Shown in pieces: positions 26,601-34,791 of a stretch of 64,000 nt of DNA; position 1 is the stretch's first letter, and every line of letters begins with the position of its first letter. The stretch covers positions 1 to 64,000 of the forward strand of contig CAVRMF010000028.1 in the NCBI GenBank assembly GCA_963721905.1, in the 5' to 3' direction. The translations under genes and the position numbers were made by a program. The stretch comes from Roseiarcus sp963721905. GTDB taxonomy: Bacteria > Pseudomonadota > Alphaproteobacteria > Rhizobiales > Beijerinckiaceae. The notes beneath the pieces were generated by a model. The model was given only the letters and a program-made list of their open reading frames with translations, made no database searches and was not told the DNA's origin.

Positions 26601-26651
26601 TGTAGCCGCGATCGCTGATCGCGGCTGACGCGGTCGGCGACCGCGCCTACA
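26601..26651. repeat. 51-bp double-hairpin palindromic repeat, copy B1
   Basis: Starts TGTAGCCGCGATCGCTGATC and ends GACCGCGCCTACA. It contains two adjacent palindromes, CCGCGATC-x-x-x-GATCGCGG and GCGGTCGGCGACCGC. An equal-length copy is at 63801-63851, with partial copies at 42343 and 62499-62671. It sits downstream of the carbonic anhydrase stop (other strand) and upstream of the bluB start. REP-like. Confidence 0.8.
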
Positions 26652-26663
26652 GGGGACCGGCGT

Positions 26664-27266
26664 TCAGTCGATCGGCGTCAGCCCATCCGGCCCGACGGCC
26701 GCGAGCACACCGCTATGAACATCGAACCAATAGCCCTGCAGCGCGAGCCTGCCGGCGGCGACCGCCTCGGCGATCCAGGGGAAGGTCACGAGGTTGGCGA
26801 GCGAGAGGCGCACGACTTCGGCCTCGATCCGCTCGAGCCGCCCCTCCGGCGCCTCCCCTGCCGCGACCAGGGCGGGCCTGCCGATCTCGACCCAGGAAGC
26901 GATGAAATCGCGCGCCTGCGGCGGCGCGCCGTAGGCCATCGCCTTGACGCCGCCGCACTGCCCGTGCCCCAGCACCACAAGGCGCGCCACTCTTAGCACC
27001 TTCACCCCGAACTCGAGCGCCGCGCTCGTTCCGTGATGGCCGGGATCGGGCTCAAACGGCGGCACCAGCGCCGCGACGTTGCGCACGACGAAGAGCTCTC
27101 CCGGCACGGCGCTGAACACGGTCTGCGGATCGACGCGCGAATCCGAGCAGGCGATCACCATCGTCTCGGGGCTCTGCCCCCAATGCGCCAGCGCCTCGTA
27201 GCGCGCGCGCTCGGCCGGCCAGACCTCGGCGCGAAACTTCCGGTAGCCTTCGATGAGCGGGTCCAT
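26664..27266 (-). CDS. beta-class carbonic anhydrase
   Basis: Zinc enzyme that interconverts CO2 and bicarbonate in the cytosol, 200 residues from ATG 27266. The extended frame to 27455 lacks family similarity. Zinc ligands are Cys in ACSDSRVDP and the His/Cys pair in GHGQCGG; the Asp-Arg dyad DSR is present. FVVRNVAALVPPFE and TSAALEFGV are family segments. The length is typical. Single gene. Confidence 0.92.
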   Translation of the reverse strand: MDPLIEGYRKFRAEVWPAERARYEALAHWGQSPETMVIACSDSRVDPQTVFSAVPGELFVVRNVAALVPPFEPDPGHHGTSAALEFGVKVLRVARLVVLGHGQCGGVKAMAYGAPPQARDFIASWVEIGRPALVAAGEAPEGRLERIEAEVVRLSLANLVTFPWIAEAVAAGRLALQGYWFDVHSGVLAAVGPDGLTPID

Positions 27267-27505
27267 GGGGAAGCCTTGCAGCGCTTCGGATTGCTGCACT
27301 GCAATACGATGGGAGCGCGGGGGCGGCAAGATGAGCGCCGCCTCACCCAGGGGACGATCGTATGCGCTGCAGGTTAATTGCCGCAAGGTCAGTTTCGATT
27401 CAGCGCTCACCTGCCGAGTAGCGCGCCGACAACACGCGAATGTCCTTGCCTGCACAATTCCTCAGTCGCATCTTGAGACCGCCTTACAAGACGCCGGAGC
27501 GGTCG

Positions 27506-27797
27506 ATGGCGAAATCCTCGGGCCTGACAACCAAAATCTCGCCTAAGGGGCGAGTCGCCCTACCCAAGGCGATCCGCGACAGGCGCGCATGGACGGCGGG
27601 CACGGAACTCATCGTCGAGGAAAGGCCCGGACGGAGTTTTGATGCGAGAGACGCCGGCACGGCCGCCGAGCAGGGTCAAGGAGGTTTTCGGGAGTTTGGG
27701 GCCGGTCGATCGGGTCGTATCGATCGATGAGATGCATCAGGCCCTGCTCGACGAGGCGGCGCGCCGCTACCGCGAGGCGGTCAATGATCGCGATTGA
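27506..27797 (+). pseudogene. AbrB/VapB-type antitoxin gene with frameshift
   Basis: From ATG 27506 (GGAG upstream) the frame gives TTKISPKGRVALPKAIRD, a swapped-hairpin AbrB DNA-binding domain. After GTELIVEERP an extra base near 27630 shifts the frame. The next frame continues DGVLMRETPARPPSRVKEVF, VVSIDEMHQALLDEAARRY, to TGA at 27797, a normal VapB-like C-terminal tail. With one base removed it would be a complete antitoxin of about 96 residues. The downstream toxin remnant overlaps its end. Confidence 0.75.
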
Positions 27798-27858
27798 TAC
27801 GATCGTCATTGTTCGCTTCCTCGTCGACGGCGACCGGGAGCAGGCGCCCGCGCTCTGA
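27784..27858 (+). pseudogene. truncated VapC (PIN-domain) toxin remnant
   Basis: The 24 codons MIAIDTIVIVRFLVDGDREQ, then APAL and TGA, are the first strand and helix of a PIN ribonuclease (family: MIAIDTNVLVRFLVxDDPxQ). The invariant Asp is kept and the following Asn is Ile. The rest of the toxin, including the other acidic residues, is missing. The ATG overlaps the antitoxin end by 14 bases, as in intact vapBC operons. A secreted-protein gene follows at once. Confidence 0.7.
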
Positions 27859-27860
27859 CC

Positions 27861-28340
27861 ATGATGCTCCGATCCATGCCGGGGGCGCTGCTCGCCTTGA
27901 TCGTCGGATCCGCTCCGCTGCCGGCAGCGCGCGCGCAAAACCTCAACACGCATTGCGCGAGCGTCGCCAATGACGACCGGGTGAAGCCGATCCCCGCGGA
28001 GCTGGTTCCGGCGGCGCGCCGGGCGCTCGGCTTAGGATCAGCCGAGTCCGACGCGTCGCTGCGGGCGAGCACTGTCTTTCGCTGCATGAGCGGCAAAGTC
28101 TGGCTCTGCAATCATGGCGCGAACCTGACCTGCGCCAAAGGCGACGTCAGCCGCGTCTCGAAGGGCGCAACCGCCTGGTGCAACGAGCATCCGGGCGCCG
28201 ATGTTGTCCCGATGGCCGTGACGGGTCACGCCACGATCCACACCTGGACGTGCGTCGGCAGCGCGGCGCGCATCAGGCAATCGGAAAAACGGGACGCACG
28301 CGGGTTCATCGCCAATCAATGGGCGCCCTTGCAAAAATAG
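27861..28340 (+). CDS. secreted Cys-containing conserved protein
   Basis: A 159-residue protein with a signal peptide (about 1-25, MLRSMPGALLALIVGSAPLP, cleavage after ARAQ) and several conserved Cys in the mature part (THCASV, FRCMSGKVWLCNHGANLTC, WCNEHPG, WTCVG), probably disulfide-bonded in the periplasm. PMAVTGHATIHTW and DARGFIANQW are motifs I associate with an uncharacterised Rhizobiales family. No enzymatic motif. It directly follows the broken vapBC-like pair. Confidence 0.7.
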   Translation: MMLRSMPGALLALIVGSAPLPAARAQNLNTHCASVANDDRVKPIPAELVPAARRALGLGSAESDASLRASTVFRCMSGKVWLCNHGANLTCAKGDVSRVSKGATAWCNEHPGADVVPMAVTGHATIHTWTCVGSAARIRQSEKRDARGFIANQWAPLQK

Positions 28341-28419
28341 GCGTCGCCTTCGCCCGGCCAGCGCCCTCACGAATACGGCGCCCGGATCGGCGCACGACTC
28401 CGAACAAGCGAGAATTTGC

Positions 28420-28794
28420 CTAGTCGGAATACTGGACGATCCGATTGTCGCCCATGTCAATTACGGCGGGACGCCCATTGACCACCGCACGGCCATAGCC
28501 AGGTCGGCCCTGGATTGGAGTCGGGTTGACGCCTTCCGGCAGCGACTGACCAACGGCAGCATGGCCGGGAAGCGAGACGGTCGGGCCGCCCTCCGGAGCA
28601 TCGTCCGGCGCGGAAAGAGTTGATGAGAGAGGCGCGGGGGGAGCTGACTGCGGGGAACCGTAGACTCCCCGGAGGCTGCCGGGAGCTGACAGAGGGGCGC
28701 CGTAAACCCCCTGGAGGGTTCCAGGGTCCTTCTGGGCGTAACCTGCAAATCCGGCCCCGACTAATATGACAAGCGAAAGAACAAACCGGCGCAT
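28420..28794 (-). CDS. secreted low-complexity protein with GVYGxPxSAP repeats
   Basis: A 124-residue protein with a signal peptide (MRRFVLSLVILVGAGFAGYA). Two imperfect repeats follow (TLQGVYGAPLSAPG and SLRGVYGSPQSAPP), then a Pro/Ser-rich linker and a conserved C-terminal block PIQGRPGYGRAVVNGRPAV with DMGDNRIVQYSD. ATG 28794 is chosen for the GGAGGAGGATTGG in front. The last block occurs in rhizobial secreted proteins of unknown function. Confidence 0.65.
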   Translation of the reverse strand: MRRFVLSLVILVGAGFAGYAQKDPGTLQGVYGAPLSAPGSLRGVYGSPQSAPPAPLSSTLSAPDDAPEGGPTVSLPGHAAVGQSLPEGVNPTPIQGRPGYGRAVVNGRPAVIDMGDNRIVQYSD

Positions 28795-29016
28795 CCAATC
28801 CTCCTCCGCAGGATTCCGCTTCAAACACGAAACTTAGCAGGCATCCGCGACGAATGCGACCACCGGCGAGGCGCGCGCCGTCTCTCCAGCGCGGCGCGAA
28901 AGGCGGACGGGCCGGAGACGCGGGCGATGCAAAGTTCCGGCGACCGCGGGCCCGCTGTTTGCCGCCTTCCCTGCCCGCGTCTATGAATCGCGCATTGAGC
29001 GGCAGGGAGAACGCGC

Positions 29017-29859
29017 ATGGGCGCTTTGAGCGGAAAGGTCGCCATCATCACGGGCGCGACCAGCGGGATCGGCGAACGGATCGCGGAAGTGTTCGTCGAG
29101 GAGGGCGCCAGGGTTGTCGTCGCGGCTCGCCGCGAGGACGAAGGCAAAGCGCTCGAACAGCGGCTCGGCGTCAGCTTCATTCGGACCGATGTCGCCAAAG
29201 AAGACGACGTCAAGGCCATGGTCGCGCACACGATCGCGCGCTTCGGCCGGGTGGACTGCCTCGTCAACAACGCTGGCGCGCCCCTGCCGATGGTCGGCGT
29301 CGCCGACATCGATATCGCGACGTACGACGCGGTCTTCGCCGTCAACGTGCGCGGCGTTCTCCTCGGCATGAAGCATGTCGCCCCCGCAATGCTCGCCCGC
29401 GGGTCCGGCAGCATCGTCAACGTCGCGAGCGCTGTGGGCCATCGCGGCGGCGCCTCCGGCCATGTCTATACGGCCTCGAAAGGCGCGGTCCATGCGCTGA
29501 CCCGCTCCGTCGCGGCGGAGCTCGGCGAGAAAGGCATTCGGGTCAACAGCATCTCGCCCGGCGCGATCGTCACCGGCTTTTTCGCCAAGGCCGCGGGCGT
29601 GGAAGGCTCCAAGGCCGACAAGGTGACGGAGATCGTGAAGGGCCTGTTCGCCACAGTGCAACCGATCCCGCGCGCGGGCCTCCCCGAAGACATCGCACGA
29701 GCGGCCGTCTTCCTCGCCAGCGACGGCTCGAGCTTCATCAGCGGGCAGGATCTGGTCGTCGACGGCGGCATGACGTCGGTCGTGCGCGGCTGGTCCGCCA
29801 CGTTCGCCGCGCGAGGCGAACTTTTGGCCCGGCTGAAGGGGGCGGCGGAGGGGCTTTAG
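29017..29859 (+). CDS. short-chain dehydrogenase/reductase (SDR)
   Basis: A 280-residue NAD(P)-dependent classical SDR. Cofactor motif TGATSGIG is at 13-20, NNAGAP near 84, and the catalytic Ser-Tyr-Lys arrangement lies in VNVASAVGHRGGASGHVYTASKG with Tyr-x3-Lys. The PGAIVTGF and FISGQDLVVDGGMTSV tails are typical of 3-oxoacyl-reductase or glucose-dehydrogenase-like SDRs. Substrate unknown. Single gene. Confidence 0.88.
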   Translation: MGALSGKVAIITGATSGIGERIAEVFVEEGARVVVAARREDEGKALEQRLGVSFIRTDVAKEDDVKAMVAHTIARFGRVDCLVNNAGAPLPMVGVADIDIATYDAVFAVNVRGVLLGMKHVAPAMLARGSGSIVNVASAVGHRGGASGHVYTASKGAVHALTRSVAAELGEKGIRVNSISPGAIVTGFFAKAAGVEGSKADKVTEIVKGLFATVQPIPRAGLPEDIARAAVFLASDGSSFISGQDLVVDGGMTSVVRGWSATFAARGELLARLKGAAEGL

Positions 29860-30059
29860 CGCAGCTTTCGATCACGTTGACCCAGCCGGATCCGTCATCG
29901 CCGTCCTCGGACTTGATCCGGGGATTGACCCGGCGATCGATGGACCCGCGGCCGACGGTCCGGGGAAGCCGCCGTACGCTAGTTCAATGTCAATACCGAG
30001 AGAGTCGTCAGCTTGGCGCGAGTGCAGGACAGGGCGAAGCGAGAAGGAGGACAGCCCGC

Positions 30060-30404
30060 TTACGGTATAGGCGTTACCCAGCTTGGGTAGCCATTCGGAG
30101 CCCAATAATAAGGAGGATAGTCAGGTTCAACTTTAAATCTCCGGAAACAGCTTTTCTCCAGAAAAGCGCCCAAATCGGCGCCGTTGATTACCGTCCCTCT
30201 CCATATAATGGAGCCAGCATCAACTTCGCCAGCTCGCCCAAAAGTTCTACTAGATCTGGTCTCCCAGCCCTGATCGATGCGTTGTTCAGCCGCTGCACAT
30301 CCCGGCGTCACGACAATATGAGCGAACGACGACGATGAGGCAAGCAGTGTCGCCGCCAAAGATACGGCCGCACAGAAGCGCGGCAACTGAAAAAGCCGGA
30401 TCAT
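30060..30404 (-). CDS. secreted hypothetical protein
   Basis: A 114-residue protein with a signal peptide (MIRLFQLPRFCAAVSLAATL ... cleavage after SFA). Two Cys (TPGCAAAEQ, EKSCFRRF) may form a disulfide. Pro/Tyr/Trp-rich end (PDYPPYYWAPNGYPSW). ATG 30404 is preceded by GGAG six bases away. No family recognised. This is the start of an AT-richer stretch with unusual codon use. Confidence 0.55.
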   Translation of the reverse strand: MIRLFQLPRFCAAVSLAATLLASSSSFAHIVVTPGCAAAEQRIDQGWETRSSRTFGRAGEVDAGSIIWRGTVINGADLGAFLEKSCFRRFKVEPDYPPYYWAPNGYPSWVTPIP

Positions 30405-30585
30405 CGCAGGCTCCAACTAAGTCGTAGACAAAAGGTTCCTCTCTTTACCACTTCGCCGCTGTAGGGCAAGGTGCTGACGCGGCGCTCGGCGACCCGATAT
30501 TGACCGCGTCGCCCATCCGGTCGCCGTCGCTCTCCTCGACCGCGTCGAGCTTACAAGAATGCCCTCAATATGAGTACCCAAGGAA

Positions 30586-30999
30586 TCACAAGCTAGCGAG
30601 GCGTTCTCGGAAGTTTTTTACCTTCTGTACTTTCCCTTTCCTATCGACCGTGAAGCCCTCTTTTCTTAGGCGCTCCGCCTGACCCTCTGCGCCGCCGGGA
30701 AATCGAGTGATGAGTCCCCCGTTCGCTTTGATGACCCGCCAGTAGGCAACTTCGTTCGTGGAGTCATGGGCGACCGTCTGAAGGGCTTTTTGGGTCGTAA
30801 CGGGGCACGTCCCCCGGACGTTGAATTGCTGGGTGAGTTTCTGGCAAATGAGATTGGTCGTGATGAGTTTGCGCGCCGGGACCTTCTTTATCAGGGCTGC
30901 TACAGTTGCTGGACCAGGCAACAGCATTTTGCCCGCGCCGCCAAAAAATCTCAGGCGGCTGTTGGGAATCTCGACGATGACGTCGTCTTTGGGCTCCAT
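30586..30999 (-). CDS. alkyltransferase-like (MGMT-fold) DNA-binding protein
   Basis: A 137-residue protein. From residue 25 it resembles the DNA-binding domain of O6-alkylguanine-DNA alkyltransferases: PATVAALIKKVPARKLITTN, then VAYWRVIKANGGLITRFPGG with an aligned EGF end. The methyl-acceptor PCHR motif is missing (AYWRV in its place), as in alkyltransferase-like proteins, which flag lesions for repair rather than repair them. AAAAAGGAGG precedes the ATG. It is 29 bases after the DUF4145 gene, same strand. The AT-rich codon use suggests acquisition. Confidence 0.65.
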   Translation of the reverse strand: MEPKDDVIVEIPNSRLRFFGGAGKMLLPGPATVAALIKKVPARKLITTNLICQKLTQQFNVRGTCPVTTQKALQTVAHDSTNEVAYWRVIKANGGLITRFPGGAEGQAERLRKEGFTVDRKGKVQKVKNFRERLASL

Positions 31000-31028
31000 A
31001 TCGTCCTCCTTTTTGTCGCCTTTTTTGG

Positions 31029-31778
31029 TCAGCGGGATCGGCCTTTGTTCGCGGCCTCCAAGGTTTGTTGAGGCATCGACGCCAGTGTGGAGCGCGTCAG
31101 AGTCTCCATTTGAATCCAGTATAGGGTTAAGTCGATCATTTGCTTAAGGTTGCTAAGGTCCATATCCCGCCAGCGACGCTCGTAATGAGTTTCGTCGTTA
31201 CCAAGCCATGCCGCCCGCTTGGCGACGTCCTTTATGCGCAGATCCGACACATAGTTTTCGATGCACGCCCCAAGCTGAGTTCGGGCGATGCTTGACTTAT
31301 CTTCTGGCCTCTGTTTGATAAGATAATCTTTCAGCGGAAACTCGAATGCCTTTCGATAACCTACTCCGCAAATATGTTTCAGGCGCGCGTTTTCGGCCGC
31401 TCGCGCTTCGTTATATATTTCGCAGAACGTGCGAGAATACTCTTTGATCGAATCGTCGAATTCCCGCGCTTCGAAACTTCGCGGTTTGCACTCGCGCAAT
31501 TTCCAAACTAGCCCACTCTCGTTAGGGTCAAAATAGGCGATAAATAACTCTAAGCATTGACCGTTAGGGCAAAGATACACAACCTCAAGCTCGATTATCG
31601 ACCGATTATTTACTCCGCGGACGAAACCATATTGCGTTCTCGGGACGACTAGTCGGTGGCATATGGGGCAATGATTGGGATGCTGATCTAATTGATAGTT
31701 ACCGCCAGCTAGTTGGACTGTTTCTGACATAACCCGCTCGCAAGTCATCTTCAATTCATCAGTTGACACCGTTGCCAC
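31029..31778 (-). CDS. DUF4145-domain protein
   Basis: A 249-residue protein (GTG 31778; ATG 31748 is the alternative start). It has an N-terminal Cys-rich knuckle (HCPICHRLV and LCPNGQC) and a DUF4145-like C-terminal part, including ICGVGYRKAFEFPLKDYLI, AWLGNDETHYERRW and LKQMIDLTLYWIQ. DUF4145 occurs in restriction and other defence contexts; a direct function is unknown. Base composition is clearly more AT-rich than the window. Probably co-transcribed with the alkyltransferase-like gene. Confidence 0.7.
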   Translation of the reverse strand: MATVSTDELKMTCERVMSETVQLAGGNYQLDQHPNHCPICHRLVVPRTQYGFVRGVNNRSIIELEVVYLCPNGQCLELFIAYFDPNESGLVWKLRECKPRSFEAREFDDSIKEYSRTFCEIYNEARAAENARLKHICGVGYRKAFEFPLKDYLIKQRPEDKSSIARTQLGACIENYVSDLRIKDVAKRAAWLGNDETHYERRWRDMDLSNLKQMIDLTLYWIQMETLTRSTLASMPQQTLEAANKGRSR

Positions 31779-32148
31779 AAAATTGCAGCGGTCGCCATGA
31801 AGCGCGGAAGTTTAGGTCGGGGGCCGGCCTCCTATCTTCGGCCATAGCAAATTTCGCACGATCGCGCCATTTATACGATTACGTGTCGGCCGATGCACAC
31901 GGGGAAAGATTGAGACAAGGCTTCGTAACCGAGCCCGGGCGGACGTGTTCGCGTCACGTTCGCGTCGAAGGCCGCGAGGCGCTATCATGGGCTCGAACAC
32001 CGATCGAAGACCGCCCGGCCCGCGCCGCACTGTGTGGCGCTCGACTCGCCCTCAGGCCCGCTCGCTTTGACCCACGCCGCCCTGCTACGGCGCGATGACG
32101 CCCGCCGCGGAGATTGCCGATCTGGCGACTAGCCGAGGAGCCTGCATC
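31779..32148. other. gene-free stretch upstream of the rpmI promoter
   Basis: 370 bases with no convincing coding region or RNA gene. The open frames here lack ribosome binding sites and family resemblance. It marks the border of the AT-richer islet. Confidence 0.4.
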
Positions 32149-32177
32149 TTGACATCAAGAACTTCGTGTAATAACTT
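32149..32177 (+). promoter_or_regulatory. candidate sigma-70 promoter for rpmI-rplT
   Basis: TTGACA at 32149-32154, 17 bases, then TAACTT at 32172-32177, in an AT-rich patch about 330 bases upstream of rpmI. No competing promoter was seen. Confidence 0.4.
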
Positions 32178-32394
32178 GATAATACTTATATAAATTGCTC
32201 AAACTGGGCACCAGCTTCGCGATCGCTGAGCGAGGCCAAAACGCGACAGAATTTGACGCCTAATCCATTGGAATCATGCGCGCGCGGACAAAACCGCACG
32301 GTCAGAAGGGATGGTCTCTGGCTGCGCTCGGCGAGCAGGTCGTGCAAGCCCTCTTGCGTCCGTTACCCCTTTGGCGTATGACCCCGGCCTTCAG

Positions 32395-32433
32395 AACCGC
32401 CCGGCCGTAAAGGGCTGCCGTGGCGGTTTTTTT
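32395..32433 (+). terminator. intrinsic terminator/attenuator ahead of rpmI
   Basis: AACCGCC at 32395 pairs with GGCGGTT, followed at once by a seven-T run ending at 32433. The inner arm CGGCC/GGCTGCCG may extend the stem. Placed between the candidate promoter and rpmI on the coding strand, it looks like an attenuator of ribosomal-protein expression; regulation by L20, as in other bacteria, is a guess. Confidence 0.65.
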
Positions 32434-32506
32434 CGCTCGTTCCGACGCGAACGGGGCTTCGCGCCCCGCCAAACTTTCAAAAGGGCGTCAAGCCCAGGAG
32501 AGCCAA

Positions 32507-32707
32507 ATGCCCAAGTTGAAGACCAAATCGGGCGCGAAAAAGCGCTTCAAGATCACCGGGACCGGCAAGGTCATCTACGCCCAGCGGGGCAAGCAGCACG
32601 GCATGATCAAACGCACCCCCAAGCAGATCCGCAATCTGCGCGGCACGGCCGTTCTGTTCAAGACCGATGGCGCGAACGTCAAGAAGTTCTTCCTGCCGAA
32701 CGGCTAA
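32507..32707 (+). CDS. rpmI: 50S ribosomal protein L35
   Basis: A 66-residue basic ribosomal protein. MPKLKTKSGAKKRFKITGTG is the universal bacterial L35 start and RTPKQIRNLRGTA the central block. ATG 32507 is preceded by CAGGAGAGCCAA. It is followed after 28 bases by rplT. The usual infC gene is not directly upstream here. Confidence 0.97.
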   Translation: MPKLKTKSGAKKRFKITGTGKVIYAQRGKQHGMIKRTPKQIRNLRGTAVLFKTDGANVKKFFLPNG

Positions 32708-32735
32708 AGGCCCCTTTTTTCCGGAGATTTGAACG

Positions 32736-33101
32736 ATGTCACGCGTCAAGAGGGGCGTAACGTCCCACGCCAAGCACAAGAAGGTTTTGAAAGCCGCCAA
32801 GGGCTACTTTGGCCGCCGCAAGAACACGATCCGCGCCGCCAAGGCCGCAGTCGACAAGTCGATGCAATACGCCTATCGCGACCGCAAGAACCGCAAGCGC
32901 GAGTTCCGCGCGCTGTGGATCCAGCGGATCAACGCGGCGGTGCGCGAACACGGACTGACTTACAGCCGATTTATCTCCGGCCTCGCGACGGCAGGGATCG
33001 AAGTCGACCGCAAGGTGCTGTCCGAACTCGCCGTTGCCGAACCCGCCGCCTTCGCCGCGATCGTCGAACAGGCGAAGGGGCATCTGCCCAAGGCGGCGTA
33101 A
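32736..33101 (+). CDS. rplT: 50S ribosomal protein L20
   Basis: A 121-residue 23S rRNA-binding assembly protein. MSRVKRGVTSHAKHKKVLK, the GYFGRRKNTIRAAKAAV block, RDRKNRKREFRALWIQRINA, and the C-terminal IEVDRKVLSELAV are canonical. GGAGATTTGAACG precedes the ATG. A palindromic repeat element follows the stop and separates it from pheS. Confidence 0.97.
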   Translation: MSRVKRGVTSHAKHKKVLKAAKGYFGRRKNTIRAAKAAVDKSMQYAYRDRKNRKREFRALWIQRINAAVREHGLTYSRFISGLATAGIEVDRKVLSELAVAEPAAFAAIVEQAKGHLPKAA

Positions 33102-33111
33102 CGCGCCGAAT

Positions 33112-33299
33112 CCCCTTGCCCCCTTGCGGGGGAAGGTGGCGCCATAGGGCGCTCGGAAGAACGTCCGTTCTTTCGAACGGGCTATGTCCGCCGGGTGAGG
33201 CGCCGGCGCGATAGCGCCACTTCACGACGCGCCTTGCGGCGCGCAACCCCTCATCCGTCGGCCGTTGGCCGACACCTTCTCCCGCAAGGGGAGAAGGGG
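33112..33299. repeat. intergenic repeat element with inverted ends, copy 2
   Basis: About 188 bases between rplT and pheS. The left part CCCTTGCGGGGGAAGGTGGC and right end CTTCTCCCGCAAGGGGAGAAG are near-complementary. The interior shares GCTCGGAAGAACGTCCGTTC-type and GGGCTATGTCCGCCGG sequence with the copy at 17539-17715, then diverges. The many hairpins could attenuate transcription into pheS. Confidence 0.75.
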
Positions 33300-33326
33300 C
33301 GAGCGACCCGCTGCGAGGACCCCCCC

Positions 33327-34409
33327 ATGTCCAATCTCGCCGCCCTCCAGCACGAAACGCTCGCCGCGATCGAGGCCGCAGGCGACGAACCGGCGCTCGA
33401 GGCTGTTCGCGTCGCCGCCCTCGGCAAGAAGGGCTCGATCTCGGCGCTGCTCGCGACGCTGGGCAAGCTCTCGCCTGACGAGCGCAGGACGCACGGCGCG
33501 GCGATCAATGCGCTCAAGGATCAGGTGACGGAAACGCTCGCGGCGCGGCGCGCGGTCCTGAAAAAGGCCGCGCTCGAGGCCCAGCTCAAGCGCGAAACTG
33601 AGGACGTGACCCTGCCCGTCCCTTTGCCGGGCGTCGAGACCGGCCGCGTCCACCCCTTGAGCCAGGTGATGGACGAAATCGTCGCGATCTTCGCCGATAT
33701 GGGCTTTTCCGTCGCCGAAGGGCCTGACATCGAGAGCGACGACTATAATTTCACCAAGCTCAACTTTCCACCCGGGCATCCGGCGCGCGACATGCACGAC
33801 ACGTTCTTCCTCGAGCCGGACGCCCATGGCGAGCGCAAGGTTCTGCGCACCCATACGAGCCCCGTGCAGGTGCGCACGATGCTGAGCCAGAAGCCGCCGA
33901 TCCGCATCATTTGCCCCGGCCGCACCTATCGCACGGACTTCGACCAGACGCACACGCCGATGTTTCATCAGGTCGAGGGCCTCGTCGTCGATCAGAGCGC
34001 GACGCTCGCCAATCTCAAATGGGTGCTGGAGGCGTTCTGCAAGGCCTTCTTCGAGGTTCCGCATGTCGGCATGCGCTTTCGCCCGAGCTTCTTCCCCTTT
34101 ACCTCGCCCTCGATGGAGGTCGACATCCAGTGCCGCCGCTCGGGCGGGGACATCCGCTTCGGCGAAGGCGAGGACTGGCTCGAAATCCTCGGCTGCGGCA
34201 TGGTCCATCCCAACGTGCTGACCAACTGCGGGATTGACCCGGAGGTCTACCAGGGTTTCGCCTGGGGGATGGGCGCGGACCGTGTGGCGATGCTCAAATA
34301 TGGCCTGCCGGACCTGCGCGACTTCTTCGACGCCGATCTGCGATGGATCAACCACTATGGCTTCAAGCCGCTCGAAGTGCCGACGCTGGCGGGGGGTTTG
34401 GGCGGGTGA
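33327..34409 (+). CDS. pheS: phenylalanine--tRNA ligase alpha subunit
   Basis: Catalytic subunit of the alpha2beta2 enzyme that charges tRNA-Phe, 360 residues from ATG 33327 (GAGGA upstream). It has an N-terminal coiled-coil arm (about 1-90) followed by the class II core: motif 1 around HPLSQVMDEIVAIFADMGF, motif 2 at FRPSFFPFTSPSMEVDI, motif 3 at GFAWGMGADRVAMLKYG. Normal length. The 5' in-frame extension across the repeat element is not real. Confidence 0.97.
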   Translation: MSNLAALQHETLAAIEAAGDEPALEAVRVAALGKKGSISALLATLGKLSPDERRTHGAAINALKDQVTETLAARRAVLKKAALEAQLKRETEDVTLPVPLPGVETGRVHPLSQVMDEIVAIFADMGFSVAEGPDIESDDYNFTKLNFPPGHPARDMHDTFFLEPDAHGERKVLRTHTSPVQVRTMLSQKPPIRIICPGRTYRTDFDQTHTPMFHQVEGLVVDQSATLANLKWVLEAFCKAFFEVPHVGMRFRPSFFPFTSPSMEVDIQCRRSGGDIRFGEGEDWLEILGCGMVHPNVLTNCGIDPEVYQGFAWGMGADRVAMLKYGLPDLRDFFDADLRWINHYGFKPLEVPTLAGGLGG

Positions 34410-34475
34410 GGTCCACCAGCGCGCCTCAGCCGATTGTGCTAAGATACATTGGTCGGTTTTCGCGAAAGCAATTTG

Positions 34476-34781
34476 ATGTCAACCGCTGCACGAACTGAAA
34501 AGGCCGAACGGACCGTTGCGTCCGTGATCCACGATTTCATGGGCAAATCCGCGATCGAAAGCGTCCGGGTGAGCGCCGCAGAGGACCACACCGGCGAGCC
34601 GGCTCTTTACGTCTTGATCAGGCTAAAGCCTGGGCGTGGTCGCCCATCCGGGGCCGATTCGATTCGGTTGATGAAGGCGATGCGCGACGCGCTCCACGAT
34701 ATTAGCGACGATCGTTTTCCTTATTTGAGCTTCAGCGCTCCGGGCGATGAACAGGCGGAGGACACGCGCAGCGTCGCGTAG
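34476..34781 (+). CDS. small protein paired with the HEPN gene
   Basis: A 101-residue soluble protein. VRVSAAEDHTGEPALYVLIR, RLMKAMRDALHDI and DRFPYLSFSAPGDEQAE suggest a compact alpha/beta fold. I know similar small proteins upstream of HEPN genes but no established function. ATG 34476 has a poor ribosome binding site. TAAGATACAT upstream may be a weak -10. The gene ends ten bases before the HEPN gene, so the two form a pair inside pheS-pheT and may be an antitoxin/toxin-like unit (inference). Confidence 0.65.
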   Translation: MSTAARTEKAERTVASVIHDFMGKSAIESVRVSAAEDHTGEPALYVLIRLKPGRGRPSGADSIRLMKAMRDALHDISDDRFPYLSFSAPGDEQAEDTRSVA

Positions 34782-34791
34782 TCATCCCGCC

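Noticed and set aside
33195..33326. Upstream in-frame extension of pheS through the repeat element
   Set aside because: The extension is repeat-derived Arg-rich sequence; ATG 33327 has a GAGGA site and gives the normal PheS length.
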